Source: CAYQAJ01 sp964415245
GTDB taxonomy: Bacteria > Planctomycetota > Planctomycetia > Pirellulales > Pirellulaceae
DNA length: 10,008 nucleotides
Direction: 5' to 3'
NCBI GenBank assembly: GCA_964415245.1
Contig: CAYQAJ010000192.1
Coordinates: forward strand, 1-10,008
The translations under genes and the position numbers were made by a program. Below are positions 1 to 5,490 of this stretch, piece after piece (position 1 is the first letter of the stretch; every line of letters starts with the position of its first letter). The notes under the pieces are model-generated. The model had not been told where the DNA came from and did not search any database. It saw nothing but the letters and a program-made list of their open reading frames with translations.

Positions 1-58
1 CGGTCTTGTACGCCGCGACGCCCCCGCAAACGCCAACCACCACTTCGCGGCCGTTCAT
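1..58 (-). CDS. coaBC: CoaBC (phosphopantothenoylcysteine decarboxylase/synthetase), N-terminal fragment
   Basis: Only the first 19 codons are inside the window. They begin at an ATG whose complement lies at 56-58 and read MNGREVVVGVCGGVAAYKT. The pattern G-V-x-G-G-V/I-A-A-Y-K is the N-terminal nucleotide-binding strand and loop of the HFCD flavoprotein domain in CoaB/CoaC proteins. The family converts 4'-phosphopantothenate plus cysteine to 4'-phosphopantetheine for coenzyme A synthesis. The position just downstream of rpoZ on the same strand supports the call, because gmk-rpoZ-coaBC is a widespread order. No in-frame ATG lies upstream for at least eight codons, so this start is reasonable. 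Whether the CoaB synthetase half is present cannot be seen; a stand-alone CoaC or another HFCD flavoprotein remains possible. Confidence 0.8.
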   Translation of the reverse strand, partial: MNGREVVVGVCGGVAAYKT

Positions 59-132
59 GGGGCTTCCCGGGTGTAGAGCATCGCGGGGAAAGAACGACAC
101 GCGTCTCGCGCCGACCGCGAGCCATCGTCAGC

Positions 133-396
133 TTAGAGATTCTCCAGGTTCAGCGTCGGCGGCTCGCTCCCCTCGAACAACTCGCCCGTGACGCGCACTT
201 CGTTCGTGGTGTCGAGGTAGATCTTGTCCTCGGCGATCTCGCGCAGCACGACCCGCATCTTGTCGGTCTCTTCGGTGAGCACCAGCGGCCGGCTTCCGGC
301 GTTGAGCTGCACGAGGCGCTTCTGAATGAGGGTCGAAAGCTTGAAGCGGCCCCCGGCCTTGTGGACGATCCGTTCCTCTGTCAATTCGTCGTACAT
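133..396 (-). CDS. rpoZ: DNA-directed RNA polymerase omega subunit
   Basis: This gene encodes an 87-residue protein with an ATG start and TAA stop. The family is about 70-110 residues long. Omega chaperones the beta-prime subunit during assembly of core RNA polymerase and, in some bacteria, forms part of a ppGpp site. The diagnostic segment is A-G-G-R-F-K-L-S at residues 14-21, followed by L-I-Q-K-R-L-V-Q-L to about residue 31. This matches the conserved helix of the RpoZ/Rpb6 family, where an R-F-x-L stretch is followed by an R-x-x-Q-L stretch. The C-terminal half is acidic and less conserved, as is usual. The start lies 6 bp after the gmk stop, and an AGGA motif overlapping that stop probably serves as ribosome binding site, which suggests translational coupling with gmk. 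The sequence is divergent from proteobacterial omega but fits planctomycete-style omega in size and context. Confidence 0.85.
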   Translation of the reverse strand: MYDELTEERIVHKAGGRFKLSTLIQKRLVQLNAGSRPLVLTEETDKMRVVLREIAEDKIYLDTTNEVRVTGELFEGSEPPTLNLENL

Positions 397-402
397 GGGG
401 TC

Positions 403-981
403 CTACTCTCCACGGGATCGCAGAATCTCGCAAATCTCGGCCACGGCCTGATCGGCCGAGTCGTTAATCACTTGATGGCAGTACCGATCGGCAAAGGTTA
501 ACTCTTCTCTGGCCACCTCGAGCCGCCGGCGAATCGCCTCCTCGCTTTCGGTGCCTCGCCCGCGGAGCCTGCGCTCCAGCTCGTCGACACTGCTGGGGCG
601 GAGGAAGATGGTCACGGCCTGGGGATACTGCTCCACCACGGCCTCCATCCCTTCCACGTCGATCTCTAAAACTACCCATTTCCCTGCTTGAAGGCCAGAG
701 GACACTTCCTCCCGCAACGTGCCGTACCAGTACCCCTGGCGGAAGACTTCCTTGCATTCGAGCAGCGCATCGTGCCGGCGCAGCTCCTGGAAACGGGCGT
801 CCGAGAGAAAATGGTAGTCCTTTCCCTCCTCTTCGCCGGGGCGAGGAGGCCGGGTGGTGGCCGAAACGCTCCGCACCAGCGGAAGCGAGCACTCCGCCAG
901 CAGCCGCCGCACAATCGTCGACTTCCCGGCGCCCGACGGGCCCGAAATGATCACCAAACCGCCACGGCACTTTCCGCTCAT
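403..981 (-). CDS. gmk: Guanylate kinase
   Basis: The 192-residue product phosphorylates GMP (and dGMP) with ATP to give GDP, an essential cytosolic step of purine nucleotide supply. The P-loop G-P-S-G-A-G-K-S spans residues 14-21. The GMP-binding region follows with S-A-T-T-R-P-P-R-P-G-E at 40-50 and D-Y-H-F at 55-58. The L-L-E-C-K-E-V-F and W-Y-G-T segments correspond to the GMP-binding Glu and Tyr of the family. The lid region has L-x-x-R-L-R-G-R-G-T-E, which is typical. Length matches bacterial Gmk (about 205). The ATG is preceded by AGGA at a 9-base spacing. The gene ends 6 bp before rpoZ and starts 63 bp after yicC. Gmk is a ppGpp-inhibited enzyme in many bacteria, and omega contributes to ppGpp binding in some, so the pairing is biologically coherent. 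Confidence 0.96.
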   Translation of the reverse strand: MSGKCRGGLVIISGPSGAGKSTIVRRLLAECSLPLVRSVSATTRPPRPGEEEGKDYHFLSDARFQELRRHDALLECKEVFRQGYWYGTLREEVSSGLQAGKWVVLEIDVEGMEAVVEQYPQAVTIFLRPSSVDELERRLRGRGTESEEAIRRRLEVAREELTFADRYCHQVINDSADQAVAEICEILRSRGE

Positions 982-1006
982 GCTTCGAGTTCCTGCGCGG
1001 CGCCGA

Positions 1007-1038
1007 AGCTGACAGCCGATAGCTGAGTGCTGACAGCT
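1007..1038. repeat. 7-bp-period tandem repeat (consensus AGCTGAC) between yicC and gmk
   Basis: Four and a half consecutive heptamers can be read here: agctgac, agccgat, agctgag, tgctgac, then agct. Each unit differs from AGCTGAC by at most two bases. The array fills half of the 63-bp space between the yicC stop and the gmk start, ending 6 bp from the yicC stop codon. The core resembles AGCTGAT/AGCTGAC heptamer arrays that I recall from intergenic regions of planctomycetes and some other phyla, but this was not checked. Function is unknown; it is probably a short repetitive sequence tolerated between operon genes. Confidence 0.6.
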
Positions 1039-1044
1039 ACGCTC

Positions 1045-1929
1045 CTATTCCACGTTCTGCACCATCTCCCGCACCCGCTCGATGAGCGACTTGATCTCGA
1101 CGACGTGTCCGGCAATCTCGGCGTCGTTTGCCTTCGAGCCGATGGTGTTCACCTCGCGCAGCATCTCCTGCGTGAGAAAGTCGAGCTTGCGGCCGTTGCT
1201 TTCCGGTAGGCTCAAGATGGCCTCGAATTGGTCGAGGTGGCTCCGCAGGCGGACCGTTTCCTCCGAAACGTCGCTTCGCTCGGCGAACAGCCCCACCTCG
1301 CGGATCAGGTCGGCCGCATCGACTTTCACGTCGAACTCGGCCAGCAGCTTGCCGATTCGCTCCGTCAGCCGACCGCGATAGCCTTCCACAACCAGCGGCG
1401 ACCGCTTCTCGATCAGCGCGAGTGCCTCGCCCACCTGGCGACAATTGGTCCGCAGGTCCGACTCCATCGCGCGGCCTTCGTCGCCGCGCATTTTGGTCAA
1501 TTGCTCCAAGGCCGCAATCAAAGCCGCTTCGATTGCCGGCCAATCGGCTTCGGCAATGCTCTTCTTCATGCTGCGTTCGTCGACCACGCCCGGAAGATCG
1601 ATCAGCGCGTCGAGCCGAATGGCGTCGGTCACCCCCAGCTTGCGGCTCAGTGCGGCAAGCTGTTCGTAGTAATCGGCCAGCACCGCTTCATTGAGTTGGA
1701 ACTCGCCGGACGACGTCTCGCGGTCGACGCGCAGTTCGACGTGGACGGTGCCGCGGCGGACGCGGCGGCGGACGATCGTCTCGATCTGCGATTCCCATGC
1801 GCCGAGCTGCTCGACGGTGCTCGTCGAGAGCTTGAAATAGCGGTTGTTGACGGCGCGAACTTCCACGGCGGCGGACACACCGCCGCGTTGGCTCTGTCCC
1901 GCGCCGTGGCCGGTCATGCTCAGAAGCAA
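1045..1929 (-). CDS. yicC: YicC family RNA-associated protein / endoribonuclease
   Basis: The product is 294 residues from a proposed TTG start at 1929. That start gives M-L-L-S-M-T-G-H-G, the canonical opening of the YicC family, and it has GGGAG 8 bases upstream. A longer ATG form (from 1980) adds 17 residues outside the family, and the internal ATG at 1917 would remove the first conserved residues. The N-terminal YicC domain shows V-E-V-R-A-V-N-N-R-Y-F at residues 22-32. The C-terminal domain (DUF1732) ends with the strongly conserved K-L-D-F-L-T-Q-E-M-x-R-E-x-N-T-I-G-S-K-A pattern at about 248-267. E. coli YicC and B. subtilis YloC have been reported as endoribonucleases, with YicC linked to small-RNA turnover. 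Placement upstream of gmk-rpoZ mirrors yloC in Bacillus. Stop is TAG. Confidence 0.9.
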   Translation of the reverse strand: MLLSMTGHGAGQSQRGGVSAAVEVRAVNNRYFKLSTSTVEQLGAWESQIETIVRRRVRRGTVHVELRVDRETSSGEFQLNEAVLADYYEQLAALSRKLGVTDAIRLDALIDLPGVVDERSMKKSIAEADWPAIEAALIAALEQLTKMRGDEGRAMESDLRTNCRQVGEALALIEKRSPLVVEGYRGRLTERIGKLLAEFDVKVDAADLIREVGLFAERSDVSEETVRLRSHLDQFEAILSLPESNGRKLDFLTQEMLREVNTIGSKANDAEIAGHVVEIKSLIERVREMVQNVE

Positions 1930-2134
1930 AGCAAGGCGCTCCCAGGATTGCCGCCAAGGGACCGGGCGAGACGGTCTCATCCACTGACCGAATCCGCCGG
2001 TCGTGGGAAGCCACCTACCCGAAAACGATGGCTTCGTTACGCTAGGGAATCGGAGGACGGGTCACCGACAAAGCCACATCGACAGCAGGCAGAGGGACGT
2101 TAGAGGCACCATCCATTCGGGACACATCGGCCGA
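1930..2134. other. Spacer between secG and yicC, no gene seen
   Basis: This 205-bp space separates secG from yicC on the minus strand. It holds no convincing coding region. The one structure visible is an imperfect hairpin at 2007-2035, with arms gaagcca (2007-2013) and tggcttc (2029-2035) around a 15-base loop. It lacks a following T-run in either direction, so it is not a standard intrinsic terminator. A promoter for the yicC-gmk-rpoZ-coaBC block would be expected here, but I could not identify clear -35 and -10 boxes. Confidence 0.4.
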
Positions 2135-3226
2135 CTACTGTCCTTCCGCATCCTTGTCCGTTGAGGAGCCTGATTCCGATTCCGTATCGCCCGAGTCGGC
2201 ACCGCCGGTCTTGTCGTTGTCGGGGTCTTCGACTGCGCCCTTGTCTTCGCTGCCGGACGCGGTTCCGTCTTTGGGATTGGTGTCTGCGTCACCGCCCGAC
2301 GCGTCGTCGGTGGCGTTGCCCTTGTCCGTGCTGTCGTCGGTGCCGGTTCCGGATTGTCCCTTCTCACTCGCATCGGTGCCCTTTTCCGTGCCACTTTCGC
2401 CGGCGTCGGAGTCCGTTCCAGCCTTATCCGTGTCGGTGCCGGCGCCCGTCTTGTCCGTGCCAGCGCCCGATTTGTCCGTGCCGCTGCCCGCACCGTTCTT
2501 GTCGGCGCCAGTCCCGTTGCCCGTCTTGTCCGTGTCAGTGCCCGTCTTGTCCGTGTCAGTGCCCGTCTTGTCCGTGTCAGTGCCGGTCTTGTCNNNNNNN
2601 NNNNNNNNNNNNNNNNNNNNNNNNNNNNNNNNNNNNNNNNNNNNNNNNNNNNNNNNNNNNNNNNNNNNNNNNNNNNNNNNNNNNNNNNNNNNNGTCTTGT
2701 CCGTGTCAGTGCCGGTCTTGTCTGTGCCGCTGCCCGTTTTGTCGGTTCCGCTTCCCTCCGTACCTTTATCCGACTCGCCATTGCCAGTCTCGCCGTCGCC
2801 AGTATTGGCGTCGCCAGTCTTGGCGTCGCCAGTCTTGCCGTTGTCAGTGCCGCCGCCGATGCTGCCCGTCTCTCCCCCCTTTCCATCGTCAGGCTGCGTG
2901 CCGTCTTCTGTTTCACCGCCCGGTGCCGTGATTGCGGTGGGTCCTCCCGCAGCTTCCTGCTTGGGTGGGTTGAGCACGCGAATGGCAAAGAGGCAGAGGA
3001 GAATCCAGAACGCTGCCACGCCGATGGTGATTCGCGTGAACAGGTCGCCCGCCTTGGTGCCGAAAGCGCTTTGCCCCCCCATTCCGCCGAAGGCGCCCGC
3101 CAAACCGCCACCGCGGCCCCGCTGTACGAGCACCACCAGCATAAGAAACAGGGCGGTAAGGAACATCAACACGCCGAACAGGTAATGCAAGGCGCTGTTG
3201 GCCGCCAGCAGAATTCCGAATGACAT
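2135..3226 (-). CDS. secG: SecG preprotein translocase subunit with long repetitive C-terminal tail (contains assembly gap)
   Basis: The first 85 residues or so are a normal SecG. Transmembrane segment 1 is at about 11-34. A glycine-rich loop follows with Q-R-G-R-G-G-G-L-A-G-A-F-G-G at 35-48 and Q-S-A-F-G-T-K-A-G-D at 52-61, and transmembrane segment 2 is at about 66-85. SecG assists SecYE and SecA in protein export across the inner membrane. Typical SecG is 70-120 residues, but here an extension of about 278 residues (as assembled) follows. It is built of Gly, Thr, Asp, Lys, Ser and Glu with almost no hydrophobic residues, and carries a TGTDTDK heptapeptide repeat plus looser GTDK units. By E. 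coli SecG topology the tail would lie on the periplasmic side. The ATG has AGGA about 10 bases upstream. The reading frame is the same on both sides of the N-run, but the true length is unknown. Confidence 0.9.
   Translation of the reverse strand: MSFGILLAANSALHYLFGVLMFLTALFLMLVVLVQRGRGGGLAGAFGGMGGQSAFGTKAGDLFTRITIGVAAFWILLCLFAIRVLNPPKQEAAGGPTAITAPGGETEDGTQPDDGKGGETGSIGGGTDNGKTGDAKTGDANTGDGETGNGESDKGTEGSGTDKTGSGTDKTGTDTDKXXXXXXXXXXXXXXXXXXXXXXXXXXXXXXXXXXDKTGTDTDKTGTDTDKTGTDTDKTGNGTGADKNGAGSGTDKSGAGTDKTGAGTDTDKAGTDSDAGESGTEKGTDASEKGQSGTGTDDSTDKGNATDDASGGDADTNPKDGTASGSEDKGAVEDPDNDKTGGADSGDTESESGSSTDKDAEGQ
2525..2716. repeat. 21-bp tandem repeat encoding TGTDTDK, interrupted by a sequence gap
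   Basis: Three complete 21-bp units lie at 2525-2545, 2546-2566 and 2567-2587, followed by 6 bases of a fourth. Beyond the N-run a further full unit occupies 2696-2716. Units are identical or differ by one base (cccgt versus ccggt at the end). Each encodes T-G-T-D-T-D-K on the minus strand within secG. The near-identity of units implies recent expansion or homogenisation. The flanking sequence, about 2400-2525 and 2717-2850, encodes related but degenerate GTDK/GAGTDK/TGDA units, so the perfect array sits inside an older, decayed one. Confidence 0.9.
2594..2693. other. Assembly gap of 100 Ns
   Basis: Exactly 100 undetermined bases fall inside the perfect part of the secG repeat. A round 100 is the usual placeholder for a scaffold gap of unknown size. 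Both edges end within the same 21-bp unit, and the last 8 bases on the left (gtcttgtc) equal the first 8 on the right. The contigs may therefore overlap, or one or more 21-bp units may be missing. Confidence 0.97.
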
Positions 3227-3351
3227 GATCGTGACTTTCCTGGATGCTCGCTCAAGGGGCGTCGGTCGCTCTCAGATCGAAGCGCCGCGAGCTTCGCGAC
3301 GATCGATTCCACCCGCCGCTCGGCGGATCGGCCGCCCCTGAGCCGGCGGTG
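3227..3351. other. tpiA-secG spacer with two GC-rich hairpins
   Basis: The 125 bp between the tpiA stop and the secG start hold two compact inverted repeats. One is at 3286-3298, with arms cgcga and tcgcg around gct. The other is at 3313-3326, with arms ccgcc and ggcgg around a four-base loop. Neither is followed by a T-run when read on the minus strand, so they could be weak or Rho-assisted transcript ends for tpiA, or RNA-stabilising hairpins. No small gene is apparent. Confidence 0.35.
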
Positions 3352-4107
3352 TTATCCCGCTGCCCCCACGATGTCCATAAAACTGTCGGCCTTGAGCGAC
3401 GCCCCGCCCACCAGGAATCCGTCGATGTTCTCCTGGCCGAGCAGTTGGGCGGCGTTGTCGGGCTTCACACTTCCTCCGTACTGTATTACGACCCGCGACC
3501 CGGTCTCGTCATTGTACCGCTTGGCGAGCAGGCTGCGAAGATCGGCATGCACCTCCTCCGCCTGGTCGGGAGTGGCTACCACGCCGGTGCCGATTGCCCA
3601 TACCGGCTCGTAAGCGATGACAGCCAGCGCGGCCTGTTCCTTAGACACGCCGTCCAGGCCGGTTTCCAATTGCTCGCGGACGACCTGCTGCGTCCGGCCC
3701 GATTCTCGCTGTTCGAGTTTCTCGCCCACGCAAAGGATGGGCGTCAGCCCGGCCGCCAGCACGGCCCGCACTTTTCGGTTTGCGTCCTCGTTTGTTTCGC
3801 CCAGTATGTGCCGCCGCTCGCTGTGGCCGACGATCACGAACCGGCAGCCGATGTCCTTCAGCATGGCCGCGCTAACTTCGCCGGTGAACGCGCCGTCCGC
3901 CTGGTGATAGACGTTTTGCGCACCGAGGCCCACGCTTGATCGGTGGAGCGCGCCGCCCACCGCGTCGAGGTAAACGCTGGGAGGACACACCGCCACGTCG
4001 GCGGGGCAGTCGGCACTCACGCGGCCGGCGATTGCTTTGGCCAACGCCACCCCCTGTTGGCGGTTGAGGTTCATCTTCCAATTGCCGACGATCAGCGGGC
4101 GTCTCAC
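3352..4107 (-). CDS. tpiA: Triosephosphate isomerase
   Basis: The product is 251 residues, the standard length for this TIM-barrel enzyme, which interconverts dihydroxyacetone phosphate and glyceraldehyde 3-phosphate in glycolysis and gluconeogenesis. All catalytic elements are present: N-W-K-M-N at 9-13 (Lys11), G-H-S-E-R-R at 94-99 (His95), A-Y-E-P-V-W-A-I-G-T-G at 165-175 (general base Glu167, then flexible loop 6), and the phosphate-binding Y-G-G-S-V and G-G-A-S-L segments near the C-terminus. The start is GTG at 4107, and its last two bases plus the following A form the TGA stop of aroF, a 4-base overlap (GTGA). An AGGAG lies 7 bases upstream inside aroF. The overlap implies co-transcription and translational coupling with DAHP synthase, an unusual partner. 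No active-site residue is missing. Confidence 0.97.
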   Translation of the reverse strand: MRRPLIVGNWKMNLNRQQGVALAKAIAGRVSADCPADVAVCPPSVYLDAVGGALHRSSVGLGAQNVYHQADGAFTGEVSAAMLKDIGCRFVIVGHSERRHILGETNEDANRKVRAVLAAGLTPILCVGEKLEQRESGRTQQVVREQLETGLDGVSKEQAALAVIAYEPVWAIGTGVVATPDQAEEVHADLRSLLAKRYNDETGSRVVIQYGGSVKPDNAAQLLGQENIDGFLVGGASLKADSFMDIVGAAG

Positions 4108-5141
4108 GCTGCGGCTCCTGGCAAGGGGGAAACGTGCTTACCGAAGAGTCGTGCCAGGTCGCGAATTTGCGCCGCCAGTTCGGCGTACTGCGTTGGCAGC
4201 AGAGCCTGGGCTCCGTCCGACTTGGCCTCCTCTGGACAGTCGTGCACCTCCACGTGCACACCGTCGGCACCGGCCGCGATGCCCGCCAATGCGCATGGCC
4301 CGATCAAATCAGGCCGACCCGTGGCATGGCTGGGATCGACGATGATCGGCAGGTGCGAAAGCCCCTTGACCAGTGCCACCGAGGCGACGTCGAACAGATT
4401 GCGGGCCAGCGTATCGAAGCCCTTCACGCCCCGCTCGCACAGCACCACGTCGCCGTTTCCTTGCGACAGAATGTATTCCGCGCTCATCAACAGCTCGTTC
4501 ACCGTGGCGCTCATGCCCCGTTTGAGCAGTACGGGCTTGCGCATCCGGCCCACTTCCGTCAGCAAGACGTAGTTCTGCATGTTGCGGGCGCCCACCTGCA
4601 ACATGTCGGCCAGCTCCGCGACTCGCTCGACATACCGCGGGTCGGTCACCTCGGTCACCACGGGCATGCCGTACTCGCGGCCTGTTTCGTGCAGAATCTG
4701 TAGGCCCTCTTCGCCCATGCCTTGGAAGGCATAGGGGCTGGTGCGGGGCTTGAAAGCGCCGCCGCGTAGGATATTGGCGCCGGCCTCGCGAACGGCGGAC
4801 GCGATCGTCCGCATGCGCTCGGCGCTCTCTACGGCACAAGGCCCGGCGATCATCGCCAGACTCCCCCCACCGATTTCGACCCCACTCACGTTGACGATGC
4901 TCGGCTGCGGATGCGCGTCGCGGCTGGCAAGTTTGTACGGCGGCAGTACGGGTACGACTTCCTGCACGCCGGGAATGGCCCGCAACGGCTCGGCACGCAG
5001 CTTGTCCTCGTCGCCGATGACGCCGACGATGGTGCGAAAGGTGCCGCGGCTGAGATGGGCCTTCAGCCCCAGATCTTCGACCCGCTGGATCACGTGGTCG
5101 ATCTGCTCGTCGGTGGCGCCAGGTTGCAGGATGATGATCAC
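4104..5141 (-). CDS. aroF: 3-deoxy-7-phosphoheptulonate (DAHP) synthase, type I-beta with regulatory N-terminal domain
   Basis: The enzyme condenses phosphoenolpyruvate and erythrose 4-phosphate, the first step of the shikimate pathway. The 345-residue protein has an N-terminal ferredoxin-like regulatory domain (about 1-67), as in Thermotoga maritima DAHP synthase, followed by a TIM barrel. Visible barrel motifs are G-P-C-A-V-E-S at 100-106, K-P-R-T-S-P-Y-A-F-Q-G at 131-141, G-A-R-N-M-Q-N at 184-190, L-L-K-R-G-M at 205-210 and D-P-S-H-A-T-G at 269-275. The expected metal ligands are all present: Cys102, His272, Glu298 and Asp309. The ferredoxin-like domain normally confers feedback inhibition by Phe or Tyr. 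There is no fused chorismate mutase domain. The start is GTG at 5141 with AAGGA 8 bases upstream. The stop overlaps the tpiA start. The upstream spacer to pheA contains REP-like palindromes. Confidence 0.96.
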   Translation of the reverse strand: MIIILQPGATDEQIDHVIQRVEDLGLKAHLSRGTFRTIVGVIGDEDKLRAEPLRAIPGVQEVVPVLPPYKLASRDAHPQPSIVNVSGVEIGGGSLAMIAGPCAVESAERMRTIASAVREAGANILRGGAFKPRTSPYAFQGMGEEGLQILHETGREYGMPVVTEVTDPRYVERVAELADMLQVGARNMQNYVLLTEVGRMRKPVLLKRGMSATVNELLMSAEYILSQGNGDVVLCERGVKGFDTLARNLFDVASVALVKGLSHLPIIVDPSHATGRPDLIGPCALAGIAAGADGVHVEVHDCPEEAKSDGAQALLPTQYAELAAQIRDLARLFGKHVSPLPGAAA

Positions 5142-5190
5142 GCCGAGATTCCTTCGTTCGGCGCGGGTCTCCCGACCCCGCCGCTATTGC

Positions 5191-5223
5191 GACCGCAGGT
5201 CTCCAATACCGAGACCTTCGGTC
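5191..5223. repeat. Degenerate palindrome related to the GGTCTC/GAGACC family
   Basis: The arms gaccgcaggtctc (5191-5203) and gagaccttcggtc (5211-5223) are complementary at 12 of 13 positions around a 7-base loop. Both contain the GGTC/GACC core seen in the two better-conserved palindromes immediately downstream, so this may be an eroded or related copy. Confidence 0.6.
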
Positions 5224-5228
5224 GACGC

Positions 5229-5258
5229 GTGTGGCTCGGTCAGGAGACCGGCCACAAC
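5229..5258. repeat. REP-like palindrome, family 1, copy 1
   Basis: The 5' arm tgtggctcggtc (5230-5241) pairs with gaccggccaca (5246-5256) around the loop agga, leaving a single unpaired base in the 5' arm. The core is nearly repeated 34 bp further on, which marks it as a member of a repeated family rather than a chance hairpin. Confidence 0.75.
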
Positions 5259-5262
5259 GTAT

Positions 5263-5292
5263 GTGTGGCTCGGTCGCGAGACCGACCACAAC
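5263..5292. repeat. REP-like palindrome, family 1, copy 2
   Basis: The 5' arm tgtggctcggtc (5264-5275) is identical to that of copy 1, and the 3' arm gaccgaccaca (5280-5290) differs by one base. The loop is gcga. The same single-base bulge is present, but the 3' arm change moves which 5' arm base is left unpaired (C instead of T). Direct tandem orientation relative to copy 1, period 34 bp. Confidence 0.75.
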
Positions 5293-5367
5293 GCATAGTC
5301 GGGCAATATAGCACTTCCCGCGCCGATTGGTCGAGGGCGACACCGGAGCACGCCAGTCGTCCGAGGT

Positions 5368-5392
5368 AGGTCCGGCTTGCCGAGCAGGACCT
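5368..5392. repeat. REP-like palindrome, family 2, copy A
   Basis: A 25-bp element with outer arms aggtcc and ggacct and an inner stem gct/agc around the pentaloop tgccg. Its partner at 5442-5466 shares the outer arms and loop in inverted orientation, with a compensatory change in the inner stem. Confidence 0.75.
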
Positions 5393-5441
5393 TGCAGTCG
5401 ACCCGCGCGAACCCGTCAGTTGACCTATCACATGGCACGTG

Positions 5442-5466
5442 AGGTCCCGCCCGGCAGGCAGGACCT
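5442..5466. repeat. REP-like palindrome, family 2, copy B (inverted)
   Basis: A 25-bp element with outer arms aggtcc and ggacct, inner stem gcc/ggc and loop cggca, which is the reverse complement of the copy A loop. It therefore lies in the opposite orientation to copy A, 49 bp away, an arrangement like a REPIN (paired inverted REPs). It ends 24 bp from the pheA stop codon and could act as an mRNA 3' hairpin. Confidence 0.75.
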
Positions 5467-5490
5467 ACTTTGCGAACGTGGCTCGGTGTT

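Larger units (their letters stand above)
5142..5490. other. pheA-aroF spacer packed with palindromic repeats
   Basis: This 349-bp stretch has no credible gene. It carries a degenerate palindrome at 5191-5223, two tandem palindromes at 5229-5292 and an inverted pair of 25-bp palindromes at 5368-5392 and 5442-5466, each listed separately. A minor inverted repeat, gggtc-tccc-gaccc, lies at 5165-5178. The density of hairpins would interrupt a pheA-aroF transcript, so aroF-tpiA may have its own promoter in the 5290-5360 stretch, although no clear promoter boxes were recognised. Confidence 0.7.

Noticed and set aside
2007..2035. Intrinsic terminator after secG
   Set aside because: There is a 7-bp stem with a 15-base loop but no T-run on either strand, and it lies about 100 bp from the stop codon.
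2154..3185. Long Ser/Val/Pro-rich frame on the plus strand opposite secG
   Set aside because: It is the complement of the SecG tail repeat; the SecG frame contains genuine family motifs in its N-terminal part and a ribosome binding site.
5229..5292. Possible CRISPR mini-array (two similar 30-bp units at a 34-bp period)
   Set aside because: Units are nearly contiguous with only about 4 bp between them, so there is no spacer; they are self-palindromic, and no cas gene is present.
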